Shown piece after piece: positions 32,033-43,808 of a DNA stretch of 64,000 nt. The stretch lies in assembly GCF_020532645.1 (NCBI RefSeq), contig NZ_JAJAUZ010000011.1:96320-160319 (forward strand), given 5' to 3'. The notes below the pieces were generated by a model. The model had not been told where the DNA came from. It ran no database searches and saw nothing but the letters and a program-made list of their open reading frames with translations. How positions within the stretch are numbered: the stretch's first letter is position 1; each line of letters starts with the position of its first letter. A program made the position numbers and the translations under genes. This stretch comes from Streptomyces bambusae (GTDB taxonomy: Bacteria; Actinomycetota; Actinomycetes; Streptomycetales; Streptomycetaceae).

Positions 32033-32209
32033 GTTCGTCCCTTAAATGTCGTCCGGCGGTCGGGCCGCGGTCGTCCGGATGGAGGTTGCGGCAGATCAGA
32101 GCCTACCGGCGCTGCTCATCACACAGCGAACCCATATACGGTACGGCCTGGGCCCAGCCCGGACGGCTGTATCAGGCACGTACAAAGACACGTACAAGGA
32201 GACGACCCG

Positions 32210-32995
32210 GTGGTCACGAGCGATCAGCGGCGGCGGCAGCTCGCCAGGGAGAAGTTCGAGCGTCAGCAGCAGCGCAGGGAAGAGGCCCGGCGCAAGGCGC
32301 GGCAGCGGACGCTGATCATCGGTGCCGCGGTGGCCGTGGTGGCCGCCGCCGTGATCGGTGCCTTCGCGAGCGGCGCCTTCGACAAGGACGAGAAGGACAC
32401 CCCGGCCGCGGCCCCTTCGGACTCCGCCAGCCCCAAGGCGGAGGAGCCGAAGAAGAAGGAGCCGGCGATGGCGGTGGACAAGACGGCGAAGTACACCTTC
32501 ACGCTGGACACCGACCAGGGCAAGATCGCGATCGCCATGGACGCGGCCAAGACCCCGCACACGGTGAACTCGTTCAAGTCGCTCGCCGACGACCACTTCT
32601 TCGACAAGACGAAGTGCCACCGCCTCACCACCGGCGGGATCTTCGTGCTCCAGTGCGGTGACCCGCAGGGCACCGGCATGGGCGGCCCCGGCTACACCAT
32701 CCCGGACGAGAACCTGGGCGGGCTGGGCAAGGCCGGGGCGGACGGCACGGTGACGTACCCGGCGGGCACGGTCGCGATGGCCAACACCGGGCAGCCCGGC
32801 TCCGGCGGCAGCCAGTTCTTCCTCGTCTACAAGGACAGCAAGCTGCCCCCGACGTACACCCCGTTCGGCACCATGGACGCGGCCGGCCTGAAGGCCGTGA
32901 ACGAGGTGGCCGAGGCGGGTGTCGACGGCGGCGCTAGCGACGGCGCCCCGAAGAAGGCGGTCACGATCGCCAAGGCCACCGTCGTCAAGGACTGA
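32210..32995 (+). CDS. Membrane-anchored cyclophilin-type peptidyl-prolyl isomerase
   Basis: A 261-residue protein. A basic, Arg/Gln-rich cytoplasmic N-terminus (1-33) leads into one transmembrane helix (about 34-56) and an Asp/Ala/Ser/Pro/Lys-rich linker (about 57-92). An extracellular cyclophilin domain follows (KIAIAMDAAKTPHTVNSFKS, KCHRLTTGGIFVLQCGDPQG, GSQFFLVYKD, YTPFGTMDAAGLKAV). The catalytic Arg of the HRL motif is present. It likely assists folding of secreted proteins. GTG 32210 has AAGGAG about 9 bases upstream. It is divergent from the MBL gene by 177 bases. Confidence 0.92.
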   Translation: MVTSDQRRRQLAREKFERQQQRREEARRKARQRTLIIGAAVAVVAAAVIGAFASGAFDKDEKDTPAAAPSDSASPKAEEPKKKEPAMAVDKTAKYTFTLDTDQGKIAIAMDAAKTPHTVNSFKSLADDHFFDKTKCHRLTTGGIFVLQCGDPQGTGMGGPGYTIPDENLGGLGKAGADGTVTYPAGTVAMANTGQPGSGGSQFFLVYKDSKLPPTYTPFGTMDAAGLKAVNEVAEAGVDGGASDGAPKKAVTIAKATVVKD

Positions 32996-33167
32996 CCGGG
33001 AGCGGGGGCCGGTGCCCCCATCTCGTTTTCCGTCGTGCTGGATGCGGACAGCCGGCCCGGCGGTCGCCTATGTTGGCGTTGTGCAGGGCGGGCGCTGCCC
33101 GCCCCAGGAAACTGTGGACGATGCCCGGGGGGCCGACCCCCGGCGGGCATCATGTGGAGGAGGCGCT

Positions 33168-34397
33168 GTGAGCAGCGACCCGTGGGGCCGCGTCGACGAG
33201 ACGGGCACCGTGTACGTGCGTACTGCCGATGGCGAGAAGGTCGTCGGCTCGTGGCAGGCGGGCACCCCCGAGGAGGCCCTGGCCTACTTCGAGCGCAAGT
33301 ACGAGGGCCTGGTGGTCGAGATCGGCCTCCTCGAGCGACGGGTGCGGACCACCGACCTGTCCGCGAAGGACGCGGCGACGGCCATCGAGCACCTGAGGCA
33401 GCAGGTCGAGGAGCACCACGCGGTGGGCGACCTCGACGCGCTGCGGGTGCGGCTCGACAAGCTGGTGGCGACCGTGGAGTCGCGCCGCGAGGAGCGCAAG
33501 GTCCAGAAGGCGAAGCAGACCGACGAGGCGAAGCACGCCAAGGAGAAGCTGGTCGCCGAGGCCGAGGAGCTGGCGCAGAGCGACCAGTGGCGGTCCGCGG
33601 GCGAGCGGCTGCGCGCCCTGGTCGACACGTGGAAGGGCCTGCCGCGGCTGGACCGCAAGTCCGACGACGAGCTGTGGCACCGCTTCTCGCACGCCCGGTC
33701 GGCCTTCTCCAAGCGCCGCAAGGCGCACTTCGCCTCGCTGGACGCGCAGCGGGAGGACGCCCGCAAGGCGAAGGAGAAGCTGGTCGCCGAGGCCGAGGCG
33801 CTGTCCGGTTCGACGGACTGGGGTGCCACGGCCGCCCGGTACCGCGAGCTGATGGCGGACTGGAAGGCCGCGGGCCGCGCCCAGCGCGAGTCGGAGGACG
33901 AGCTGTGGAACCGCTTCCGCGGCGCCCAGGACGTCTTCTTCGCGGCGCGCGGTGAGGTCTTCGCCGAGCGGGACGCGGAGCAGACCGAGAACCTCAAGCT
34001 CAAGGAGGAGCTGGCCGACGAGGCCGAGAAGCTCGTCCCGGTGACGGACCTGAAGGCGGCCCGGGCCGCGTTCCGTTCCGTCAACGAGCGCTGGGAGGCC
34101 ATCGGCCACGTGCCGCGCGACGCCCGGCCGAAGGTCGAGGGCCGGATGCATGCCGTGGAGCGGGCGATCCAGGAGGCCGAGGAGGCCGAGTGGCGGCGGA
34201 CCAACCCGGAGGCGCGGGCCCGCGCCGCGGGTCTGACCGGCCAGCTGCAGGACGCCGTCGACAAGCTGCAGAAGCAGATCGACGCGGCGCGTGCGGCGGG
34301 CAACGACGCCAAGGCCGACAAGCTGGCGCGTGAGCTGGAGGGCCGGCAGGCCCTGCTGGACCAGGCGCTGAAGGGCCTGGAGGAGTTCGGCGGCTGA
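33168..34397 (+). CDS. DUF349 coiled-coil repeat protein
   Basis: A 409-residue protein built almost wholly of charged helices. Three DUF349 repeats can be read: QWRSAGERLRALVDTWKGL onwards (about 140-205), DWGATAARYRELMADWKAAG (about 217-285) and DLKAARAAFRSVNERWEAIG (about 295-355), with coiled coil between and after them (QLQDAVDKLQKQIDAARAAG). The function is poorly known; related DUF349 proteins have been linked to stress and translation. GTG 33168 has GGAGGAGG just upstream. It is convergent with relA across a perfect palindromic terminator. Confidence 0.9.
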   Translation: MSSDPWGRVDETGTVYVRTADGEKVVGSWQAGTPEEALAYFERKYEGLVVEIGLLERRVRTTDLSAKDAATAIEHLRQQVEEHHAVGDLDALRVRLDKLVATVESRREERKVQKAKQTDEAKHAKEKLVAEAEELAQSDQWRSAGERLRALVDTWKGLPRLDRKSDDELWHRFSHARSAFSKRRKAHFASLDAQREDARKAKEKLVAEAEALSGSTDWGATAARYRELMADWKAAGRAQRESEDELWNRFRGAQDVFFAARGEVFAERDAEQTENLKLKEELADEAEKLVPVTDLKAARAAFRSVNERWEAIGHVPRDARPKVEGRMHAVERAIQEAEEAEWRRTNPEARARAAGLTGQLQDAVDKLQKQIDAARAAGNDAKADKLARELEGRQALLDQALKGLEEFGG

Positions 34398-34427
34398 TCC
34401 CGCCGGGCCGGCGCCCGAGGCACGACG

Positions 34428-34465
34428 GAGGGCCCCGGGGACGTGATCACGTCCCCGGGGCCCTC
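34428..34465. terminator. Bidirectional terminator between DUF349 gene and relA
   Basis: A 38-base perfect palindrome: 19-base arms GAGGGCCCCGGGGACGTGA and its complement with no extra loop. It lies centrally in the 87-base gap between two convergent stop codons, so it can serve both strands. Confidence 0.85.
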
Positions 34466-34484
34466 TCGCGTGTGCTGCGTACCC

Positions 34485-36929
<2,445 letters not shown>

Positions 36930-37083
36930 GAGCGCTCCTCACGGGGTTCCCCCGGACGGAGTCCGGGAGAGGGTCCGGAGCCCCGGTCAGGTCCGGAAAA
37001 CCCATGGTAGCGAGCCCCGGCCGGACGCGTTCTCCGGTCCCGGCCCGTGGACGCGGCGGGCACCCGCCGGCCGCGGACGCACG

Positions 37084-37121
37084 AGCGGCGGGCACCCGGT
37101 CGCTGCCGGGTGCCCGCCGCT
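37084..37121 (-). terminator. Terminator downstream of apt
   Basis: A perfect 16-bp stem (37084-37099 / 37106-37121, core GCGGCGGGCACCCGG) with a 6-base loop lies 27 bases after the apt stop on the minus strand. It separates the secDF-apt unit from relA, implying that relA has its own promoter in 36930-37083. Confidence 0.75.
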
Positions 37122-37147
37122 GTGGTGCCGTGCCGGGCCGGACGTGA

Positions 37148-37696
37148 TCAGAGCACGATCAGCGCGTCCAGCGGGGCGCCCGCGAGGGCGGGCTCCAGGC
37201 GGGTGCGGCCGGCCAGGAAGCCGAGCTCCATGAGGACCGCGACGCCGGCGACGTCCGCTCCGGCCCGCCGGATCAGCTCCAGCGAGGCCTCGGCGGTGCC
37301 ACCGGTGGCCAGGACGTCGTCGATGACCAGGACCCGGTCGCCGGGCACCAGCGCCTCGGCGTGGATCTCGATCTCGGCGGTGCCGTACTCCAGCTCGTAG
37401 GCCTGCTTCAGGGTCGCCCCCGGCAGCTTGCCGGCCTTGCGGACCGGGACGAAGCCGATGCCGGCCAGGACGGCCACGGGGGCCGCCAGGATGAAGCCGC
37501 GGGCCTCCAGGCCGACGATCTTCGTGGCGCCGTGCCGGACGCACAGCTCCGCGAGGGCGTCGGTCAGGGCCCGGAACGCCTCCGGGTCCGCGAGCAGCGG
37601 GGTGATGTCCTTGAACACCACGCCGGGCTTCGGGTAGTCCGGTACGTCCGTGATCCGGCTGAGCAGCAGCTCGCGTACCCCGTGCGCGCCGGTCAC
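37148..37696 (-). CDS. apt: Adenine phosphoribosyltransferase
   Basis: Salvages adenine to AMP with PRPP. The 182-residue protein has PDYPKPGVVFKDITPLL, VGLEARGFILAAPVAVLAG, FVPVRKAGKLPGATLKQAYELEYG and the PRPP motif RVLVIDDVLATGGTAEA. It starts at GTG 37694-37696 overlapping the secF stop by 4 bases (GTGA). The gene order secD-secF-apt-relA is conserved in actinobacteria and firmicutes. Confidence 0.96.
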   Translation of the reverse strand: MTGAHGVRELLLSRITDVPDYPKPGVVFKDITPLLADPEAFRALTDALAELCVRHGATKIVGLEARGFILAAPVAVLAGIGFVPVRKAGKLPGATLKQAYELEYGTAEIEIHAEALVPGDRVLVIDDVLATGGTAEASLELIRRAGADVAGVAVLMELGFLAGRTRLEPALAGAPLDALIVL

Positions 37697-38748
37697 CGGC
37701 GGCGTCCCGCCGCCCGGCCGGCCCGCGCCTGGGCCACGACCTCGGTGCCCTCCTCGGTGCCTTCCGGCTCCTCGTCCCGGGCGCCGGAGGCGCGCTTGGC
37801 GAGGACCCGCTTGCGCAGGGCCTTCATCGCCGGCTCGCGCTCCTTGAGGTCGGCGACCAGCGGAGTGGCGATGAAGATCGAGGAGTAGGCACCGGCCGCG
37901 AGGCCGACGAACAGCGACAGCGAGATGTCGTTCAGCATGCCCGCGCCGAGGAAGCCGCCGCCGATGAACAGCAGGCCGGCGACCGGGAGGAGCGCCACGA
38001 CGGTGGTGTTGATCGAGCGGACCAGCGTGCCGTTGAGGCTGCGGTTGGCCATCTCGCTGTAGGTGTACCGGGTCTGCTTGGTGATGTCCTTGGAGGCTTC
38101 CTTCAGACCGTCGAAGACGACGACGGTGTCGTAGAGGGAGTAACCGAGGATCGTCAGCAGACCGATGACCGTACCCGGGGTGACCTCGAAGCCGACCAGC
38201 GCGTAGATGCCGACCGTGATGGTGAGGTCGTGGATCAGCGCGATGAGGGCCGCGACGGCCATCCGCCACTCGAAGGCGATGGCGAGGTAGACGACGACGA
38301 GGACCATGAAGACGGCGAGGCCGGTCCAGGCCTTGTTGGCGATCTGCTCACCCCAGCTGGGGCCGACCAGATCGGCGTTGACGTCCTGCTCCTTCATGCC
38401 CAGGTCGGCGGCGATCTTGGTCTTCACGCCGTTGGCCTGGTCGGTGTCCAGGCCGCTGACCTGGATGCGCATGGTGCCGTTGCCGAGCTTCTGGACGATC
38501 GCGACGTGGCCGGAGGCCTCTTCCGCGACCTCCGTGGCCTTGGCGACCGTGACGTCCGTCTTCGGGGTGGTGAAGACGGCACCGCCCTTGAACTCGATGC
38601 CCATGTTGAGGCCCTGGACGGCCAGCGCCACGATCGCCGTGATGGTGATCAGGATCGAGACGGCGTACCAGAGCATCCGCTTGCCGACGAAGTCGTAGCC
38701 GACCTCGCCTCGGTACAGCTTGGCGCCGAGATCTCCGAGCTTCGACAT
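37693..38748 (-). CDS. secF: Protein translocase subunit SecF
   Basis: Membrane partner of SecD that uses proton motive force to aid late steps of Sec export. The 351 residues have six transmembrane helices, the signature FKGGAVFTTPK after helix 1 and the large periplasmic loop. GFEVTPGTVIGLLTILGYSLYDTVVVFDGLKE carries the conserved Asp/Arg pattern. An Arg/Glu-rich cytosolic tail (GARDEEPEGTEEGTE) follows. The ATG at 38746-38748 has GGAGG 6 bases upstream and lies 1 base after the secD stop. Confidence 0.97.
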   Translation of the reverse strand: MSKLGDLGAKLYRGEVGYDFVGKRMLWYAVSILITITAIVALAVQGLNMGIEFKGGAVFTTPKTDVTVAKATEVAEEASGHVAIVQKLGNGTMRIQVSGLDTDQANGVKTKIAADLGMKEQDVNADLVGPSWGEQIANKAWTGLAVFMVLVVVYLAIAFEWRMAVAALIALIHDLTITVGIYALVGFEVTPGTVIGLLTILGYSLYDTVVVFDGLKEASKDITKQTRYTYSEMANRSLNGTLVRSINTTVVALLPVAGLLFIGGGFLGAGMLNDISLSLFVGLAAGAYSSIFIATPLVADLKEREPAMKALRKRVLAKRASGARDEEPEGTEEGTEVVAQARAGRAAGRRR

Positions 38749-38749
38749 C

Positions 38750-40546
38750 TCACGCCTCCTTCGGGTCGACAGGGCCGGCGGGGACGGACGCGGTACGGCG
38801 GGACCGGCGCAGCGGCGGCTTGGCACCCAGGCGCTTGGGGTCGAGACCGGACCACGGGTGGCCGTCGGCGAAGAACTTCGTGCGCGCCACCAGCGTCATG
38901 ATCGGCTTGGTGAAGAGGAACACCACGACGACGTCGAGCAGGGTGGTCAGACCCAGGGTGAAGGCGAAGCCCTGCACCTTGCCGACGGTGACGATGAACA
39001 GCACCGCGGCGGCCAGGAAGGACACGAAGTCGGAGACCAGGATGGTGCGCCGGGCGCGCGGCCAGGCCCGCTCCACGGCCGGGCGCAGCGTGCGGCCCTC
39101 GCGGATCTCGTCGCGGATGCGCTCGAAGTACACGATGAACGAGTCCGCGGTGATGCCGATGGCGACGATCGCACCACAGACGGCGGGCAGGTTCAGCGCG
39201 AACCCGATGCCCTTTCCGAGCAGCGCCATGATCGTGTACGTGAGGATCGCGGAGGCCAGGAGGCTGACGATCGCGATGAGGGCGAGACCGCGGTAGTACG
39301 CCACCAGGTAGATCACGACGAGGGCGAGACCGATGGCGCCGGCGATCAGACCGGCCTTCAGCTGCTCGCCGCCGAGCGCGGCGGTGACGGTGGTGACGCT
39401 GTCCTCCTGGAAGGAGAGCGGCAGGGCGCCGTAGGACAGCATGTTGCCGAGGTCCTGGGCGGACTGCTGGTTGAAGCTGCCGCTGATCTCGGCGTTGCCG
39501 CCGGTGATCGACTGGCTGACGTACGGGTCCGAGACGACCTCGCCGTCGAGGACGATCGCGAACTGGTTCTGCGGCTGCTGCTTGGTCGCCAGCTCACCGG
39601 TGACCTTGGCGAACTGGTCGGCGCCGCGGTCGTTGAACTGCATCTGCACGATCCAGATGCCGCGCTGCTGGTCGAGGGCGCCCTTGGCGTCCTTGATGTC
39701 CTTGCCCTCGACGCCGGCCGGGCCGAGCAGCCACTTGGCCCACTGGCCCTGGCTGTTCAGACCGCAGGCGACGGTCGGCTCGCTGGGCAGGACGCCCTGG
39801 CCGGCGGCGGCCCGCTGCTCCTTCTTGGTGCAGTCGAGCGTCGCGAACTTCTTCTGCAGGGCGGCGTCCGCGGCGGTGGGGGCGTTCGGGGTCGGCGTCG
39901 GGGACGCCTTCTTGTCGTCCGCCTTCTTGTCGTCTGCCTTCTTCGACTCGCCCGCGGAGGGCGTGGGGGTGGCGCCGGGGGCCTTGAGGGCCTCGCTGAC
40001 GGCACGGCCCTGCGAAGTGGCGCTGGACGACGGGGTGGGCTCGCCGGACGGCTTCTTGCCGTCCTTCGCGCCGCCCTCGGCCTTGGAGCCGGAGGCGCTG
40101 GCGGACGGGGTCGGGGCCGGCTCGGTGGCCGGGCCGCCGGCACCGATGGCCAGCACGGGGCGGAAGTAGAGCTGAGCGGTCGTGCCGACCTGCTCGCGCG
40201 CCTGCTTCTCGTTCGTCCCCTTGGGGATGTTCACGATGATGTGATCGCGGCCCTGGGTCTGGACCTCGGCCTCGGACACGCCGAGACCGTTGACACGGCG
40301 CTCGATGATGCCGACCGCCGTGTTCATGTTGGTCTCGTTGATCGCGTCCGGCTTGCCGGGCTCGCTCTTCGCCTTCAGCGTGATGCTCGTGCCGCCGGCG
40401 AGGTCGATGCCCAGGCGCGGTGTCGTCTGCTTGGAGATGAACATCCCCGCGGTGAGCGCCACCATCGCGATCAGGATCACTGCCAGGGCGCGCCCCGGCC
40501 TGCCCTGAGCCCCCGCGGGCCGCCGGCCCTTCTTCGGTGCTGCCAC
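38750..40546 (-). CDS. secD: Protein translocase subunit SecD with low-complexity insertion
   Basis: A 598-residue RND-like subunit with one N-terminal transmembrane helix, the P1/P4 extracytoplasmic domain and five C-terminal helices. Motifs include LGIDLAGGTSITLKAKSEPG, VGIIERRVNGLGVSEAEVQ, YFERIRDEIREG and IGITADSFIVYFERIRDE. An Ala/Ser/Thr/Pro/Lys-rich insertion of about 100 residues (roughly residues 140-235, with KKADDKKADDKK) interrupts the P1 region. It begins at GTG 40544-40546 with GGGAG upstream. The order yajC-secD-secF is standard. Confidence 0.96.
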   Translation of the reverse strand: MAAPKKGRRPAGAQGRPGRALAVILIAMVALTAGMFISKQTTPRLGIDLAGGTSITLKAKSEPGKPDAINETNMNTAVGIIERRVNGLGVSEAEVQTQGRDHIIVNIPKGTNEKQAREQVGTTAQLYFRPVLAIGAGGPATEPAPTPSASASGSKAEGGAKDGKKPSGEPTPSSSATSQGRAVSEALKAPGATPTPSAGESKKADDKKADDKKASPTPTPNAPTAADAALQKKFATLDCTKKEQRAAAGQGVLPSEPTVACGLNSQGQWAKWLLGPAGVEGKDIKDAKGALDQQRGIWIVQMQFNDRGADQFAKVTGELATKQQPQNQFAIVLDGEVVSDPYVSQSITGGNAEISGSFNQQSAQDLGNMLSYGALPLSFQEDSVTTVTAALGGEQLKAGLIAGAIGLALVVIYLVAYYRGLALIAIVSLLASAILTYTIMALLGKGIGFALNLPAVCGAIVAIGITADSFIVYFERIRDEIREGRTLRPAVERAWPRARRTILVSDFVSFLAAAVLFIVTVGKVQGFAFTLGLTTLLDVVVVFLFTKPIMTLVARTKFFADGHPWSGLDPKRLGAKPPLRRSRRTASVPAGPVDPKEA

Positions 40547-40702
40547 CTTGTCGTATCTCCCTGTCCAACCGTCCGCGCCGGGTGTGCGCCGGACGGCCAC
40601 GAAAAAAGTGTGTGGGGACCCCTGCCCCCCGCAGAAGTGATCGCTGGCGTCGGTGAGCCGCCGGCCGCCGGTCCGGCGCCGTACGGCTCCCCGACCGCGG
40701 TG

Positions 40703-41155
40703 TTACTTCGCGTCGGCCTCGCCGTCGGTCTTGCCTTCGGTCTTGCCGCCCTCGGAGCCCTCCGGAGCGTCCTTCTTGCCCAGGTCCAGCTTCGGCTGCT
40801 CGTCGGCGGCCTCGGTCAGCGAAGAGGCGTCGTCCGGCACGACCGGCGTGTCGATCGTCAGATCATCGCCGGCGCCGTGGACGATGCGGTTGTACTCCTC
40901 GTCCTCCAGCACGGCGCCGATCGCGTTCTTCGCGTAGACGGCGTGCACGCCGGGCGCCACCTCCAGGGTGACGGTGTCGTCACCGACCTCCTTGACGGTG
41001 GCGTACATGCCGCCGATCGTCCGGACGCCGGTGCCGGGCGTCATCTGGTCGCGCATGGACGCGGCCTGCTGCTGCTTCTTCTTCGCAGACCGGGTCATCA
41101 GGAACATGGCCCCGATGAGCACGATGAACGGGAGGAAGGTCACGAGATTGTTCAC
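40703..41155 (-). CDS. yajC: Preprotein translocase subunit YajC
   Basis: A small subunit of the SecDF-YajC complex. The 150-residue protein has one transmembrane helix at the N-terminus (NNLVTFLPFIVLIGAMFLMTR), the basic KKKQQQAASMRDQMTPG motif and a cytosolic beta-domain (GVRTIGGMYATVKEVGDDTV). An acidic, charged C-terminal tail (EGGKTEGKTDGEADAK) follows. The start is GTG 41153-41155. It lies between ruvB and secD. Confidence 0.95.
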   Translation of the reverse strand: MNNLVTFLPFIVLIGAMFLMTRSAKKKQQQAASMRDQMTPGTGVRTIGGMYATVKEVGDDTVTLEVAPGVHAVYAKNAIGAVLEDEEYNRIVHGAGDDLTIDTPVVPDDASSLTEAADEQPKLDLGKKDAPEGSEGGKTEGKTDGEADAK

Positions 41156-41321
41156 GGGACGGAGATCCTTCGCACGACCGCGCTGGTGAGCGGCCTTCTT
41201 CTACGGGGGCGGGCACACCGACCTGGACCGGTCGGCATCGGCGGAGTCTAGGCGAGTCCGCACCGATGGAACAACGCCCAGCATGGCACCGCAGTTCCGG
41301 ACCCGGCCACGCTCCGCGCCG

Positions 41322-42392
41322 TCACGCCCCGAACAGGCCCTGTTGTCCGCTTGATCCACTGCTGTTCCGGGGCGGGACGAGGCCGAGGTGCGCCCATGCG
41401 GCGGGGGTCGCGACCCGGCCCCTGGGGGTCCTGGCCAGCAGTCCCTCCCGTACGAGGAAGGGTTCGGCGACCTCCTCGACGGTCTCGCGCTCCTCGCCGA
41501 CCGCCACGGCCAGCGTGGACAGGCCGACCGGTCCGCCGCCGAACAGCTTGAGCAGGGCCTCCAGGACCGCGCGGTCCAGCCGGTCGAGGCCGCGGGCGTC
41601 GACCTCGTACACCCCGAGGGCGGCCGCCGCCACCTCGCGTGTGATGAATCCGTCAGCCCTGACCTGCGCGTAGTCGCGGACGCGGCGCAGCAGCCGGTTG
41701 GCGATGCGGGGGGTGCCGCGGGACCGGCCGGCGATCTCGGCGGCGCCGTCCGCCTCGATCTCCACGTCGAGGAGGCGGGCCGAGCGGTGCACGACGCGTT
41801 CGAGTTCGGCGGGGCTGTAGAACTCCATGTGCCCGGTGAAGCCGAAGCGGTCGCGCAGCGGCGGGGGCAGCAGGCCGGCCCGGGTGGTCGCGCCGACCAG
41901 GGTGAACGGGGGCAATTCCAGCGGGATGGCGGTGGCGCCGGGGCCCTTGCCGACGATGACGTCGACGCGGAAGTCCTCCATCGCCATGTAGAGCATCTCT
42001 TCGGCGGGCCGCGACATGCGGTGGATCTCGTCGAGGAACAGCACCTCGCCCTCCTGGAGGGAGGAGAGGATCGCGGCGAGGTCGCCGGCGTGCTGGATGG
42101 CGGGGCCGGAGGTGATCCGGATGGGCGCTCCCATCTCCGCCGCGATGATCATCGAGAGGGTGGTCTTGCCGAGGCCTGGGGCGCCGGAGAGCAGGACGTG
42201 GTCGGCCGTCGCACCGCGCTGGCGGGCGGCCTTCAGGACGAGGTCGAGCTGCTGCCTGACCTTTTCCTGGCCGACGAACTCGTCGAGGTCCTTCGGGCGG
42301 AGGGCGGCCTCGACGGCGCTGTCCTCACCGTCCGCCGCGGGCGCGACGAGGCGGGCCTGTTCCTCGGCGGTGTGGTCGTCGTCCCAGTTCAC
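41322..42392 (-). CDS. ruvB: Holliday junction branch migration ATPase RuvB
   Basis: Hexameric AAA+ motor of the RuvABC resolvasome. The 356 residues have [19 protein letters not shown], Walker [12 protein letters not shown], Walker [15 protein letters not shown], sensor 1 [20 protein letters not shown], the arginine finger region [17 protein letters not shown] and a C-terminal winged helix. GTG 42390-42392 gives the usual N-terminus. It follows ruvA after a 145-base spacer holding a dispersed repeat, so it may be partly uncoupled from ruvCA. Confidence 0.97.
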   Translation of the reverse strand: MNWDDDHTAEEQARLVAPAADGEDSAVEAALRPKDLDEFVGQEKVRQQLDLVLKAARQRGATADHVLLSGAPGLGKTTLSMIIAAEMGAPIRITSGPAIQHAGDLAAILSSLQEGEVLFLDEIHRMSRPAEEMLYMAMEDFRVDVIVGKGPGATAIPLELPPFTLVGATTRAGLLPPPLRDRFGFTGHMEFYSPAELERVVHRSARLLDVEIEADGAAEIAGRSRGTPRIANRLLRRVRDYAQVRADGFITREVAAAALGVYEVDARGLDRLDRAVLEALLKLFGGGPVGLSTLAVAVGEERETVEEVAEPFLVREGLLARTPRGRVATPAAWAHLGLVPPRNSSGSSGQQGLFGA

Positions 42393-42474
42393 GGTGTCCT
42401 TCTCGTCGTCGTACGGTCGTTCGCGCCGGCCCTGTCCGCTGCGCGGGCCTCTTCCCCGCCCCGCCCCTTCCCGA

Positions 42475-42527
42475 GGCGGGAGCTCCGCCCCCGCACCCCC
42501 GGTCCTCAATCGCCGGACGGGCTGGAT
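42475..42527 (-). repeat. Dispersed GC-rich intergenic element, copy 3 (inside the ruv operon)
   Basis: The minus strand reads ATCCAGCCCGTCCGGCGATT, then GAGGACCGGGGGTGCGGG and the hairpin-forming GGGGCGGAGCTCCCGCC. It starts 11 bases after the ruvA stop and lies upstream of ruvB. Confidence 0.85.
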
Positions 42528-42537
42528 CGGGCCCCTG

Positions 42538-43161
42538 TCAGCGGGAGCGGTTGAGGGTCTGCAGGGCGGCCCGGAGCAGCTGCGGGACGGGGGCGGAGCC
42601 ACCGGCGGCGATGGCGGCCTCCGCCTGGGGGGCGACGGCCTCGACGGCGGACTCCGCTTCGCGGGCCGCGTAGCCGAGACCCACCAGCGCGGCGGCGAGC
42701 TGCTCGGTCCACGGCGCCGGCCCGGCCGCGGCGGCCACCGACCGCTGCGCCCCCACCAACGGCGCCCCCAGCTTGTCCTTCAGCTCCAGCAGCAGCTTCT
42801 GCGCGCCCTTCTTCCCGATGCCGGGCACGGCGGTCAGCGCCTTCTCGTCCCCGGTCGACACCGCGAGCCGGAGCGCGTCGGGCCGGTGCACGCCCAGCAT
42901 GGCCTGCGCCAGCCGCGGCCCGACCCCGCTCGCCGTCTGCAGCAGTTCGAAGACCTGCCGCTCGTCGTCGTCGGCGAAGCCGTACAGGGTCAGGGAGTCC
43001 TCACGGACGACCAGGGAGGTCGCGAGCCGGGCCTCCGCGCCGACCCGCAGCCCGGCGATCGTGTCCGGGGTGCACTGGACGGCCATGCCCACGCCGCCGA
43101 CCTCGATGACGGCCGTGGTCGGGGCGAGCGCGGCCACCGGGCCGCTCACGAAGGCGATCAT
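42538..43161 (-). CDS. ruvA: Holliday junction branch migration protein RuvA
   Basis: Tetrameric junction-binding protein that loads RuvB. The 207 residues comprise an N-terminal OB domain ([40 protein letters not shown]), two helix-hairpin-helix motifs ([34 protein letters not shown]) and a C-terminal RuvB-binding domain. The ATG at 43159-43161 overlaps the ruvC stop by 4 bases (ATGA). Confidence 0.97.
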   Translation of the reverse strand: MIAFVSGPVAALAPTTAVIEVGGVGMAVQCTPDTIAGLRVGAEARLATSLVVREDSLTLYGFADDDERQVFELLQTASGVGPRLAQAMLGVHRPDALRLAVSTGDEKALTAVPGIGKKGAQKLLLELKDKLGAPLVGAQRSVAAAAGPAPWTEQLAAALVGLGYAAREAESAVEAVAPQAEAAIAAGGSAPVPQLLRAALQTLNRSR

Positions 43162-43688
43162 GCGCTTCGGCCTTTCGATGCGTGCAGGGCCGCGGCCTGC
43201 TGCAGGCGGTTCTGGGCGGGGGCCCGCCAGATGTGGCAGATGGCGAGGGCGAGGGCGTCGGCGGCGTCCGCCGGCTTCGGCGGCGCGGACAGCCGCAGCA
43301 GCCGGGTCACCATGGCCCCGACCTGTGCCTTGTCGGCCCGCCCGCTGCCGGTGACGGCCGCCTTGACCTCGCTGGGGGTGTGCAGGGCGACGGGTATCCC
43401 GCGCCGGGCGGCGCACAGCATGGCGACCGCGCTGGCCTGGGCGGTGCCCATCACCGTCCGCACGTTGTGCTGGCTGAACACGCGCTCCACGGCCACGAGA
43501 TCCGGCCGGAATTCGTCGAGCCAGCGCTCCAGGCCCTGCTCGATCCCGACCAGCCGTACCGCCACGTCGTCCTCGGCGGCGGTGCGTACCACCCCGACGC
43601 CGAGCATCTTCAGGGGACGGCCGGCCACGCCCTCGACCACTCCCACGCCGCACCGGGTCAGTCCCGGGTCGACTCCGAGTACGCGCAC
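43158..43688 (-). CDS. ruvC: Crossover junction endodeoxyribonuclease RuvC
   Basis: Resolves Holliday junctions. The 176-residue RNase H-fold enzyme begins [19 protein letters not shown] (catalytic Asp7) and carries [20 protein letters not shown] (catalytic Glu), [20 protein letters not shown] and [12 protein letters not shown] (final Asp residues). It starts at GTG 43686-43688 and is the first ruv gene, after a terminator downstream of yebC. Confidence 0.97.
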   Translation of the reverse strand: MRVLGVDPGLTRCGVGVVEGVAGRPLKMLGVGVVRTAAEDDVAVRLVGIEQGLERWLDEFRPDLVAVERVFSQHNVRTVMGTAQASAVAMLCAARRGIPVALHTPSEVKAAVTGSGRADKAQVGAMVTRLLRLSAPPKPADAADALALAICHIWRAPAQNRLQQAAALHASKGRSA

Positions 43689-43747
43689 GCCGCCCTCCCC
43701 TCGTATCCCTGTTCGTGCAGGCTATCCCCCGGCACCGACAACGCAGC

Positions 43748-43777
43748 GGGCCGACGGGGGTGTGTCCCCGTCGGCCC
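43748..43777 (-). terminator. Terminator downstream of yebC
   Basis: A perfect 12-bp stem GGGCCGACGGGG / CCCCGTCGGCCC (43748-43759 / 43766-43777), 31 bases after the yebC stop. It separates yebC from ruvC. Confidence 0.7.
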
Positions 43778-43808
43778 GTGCGGTGATGCCTGTGGACCAG
43801 GCGCCGGA

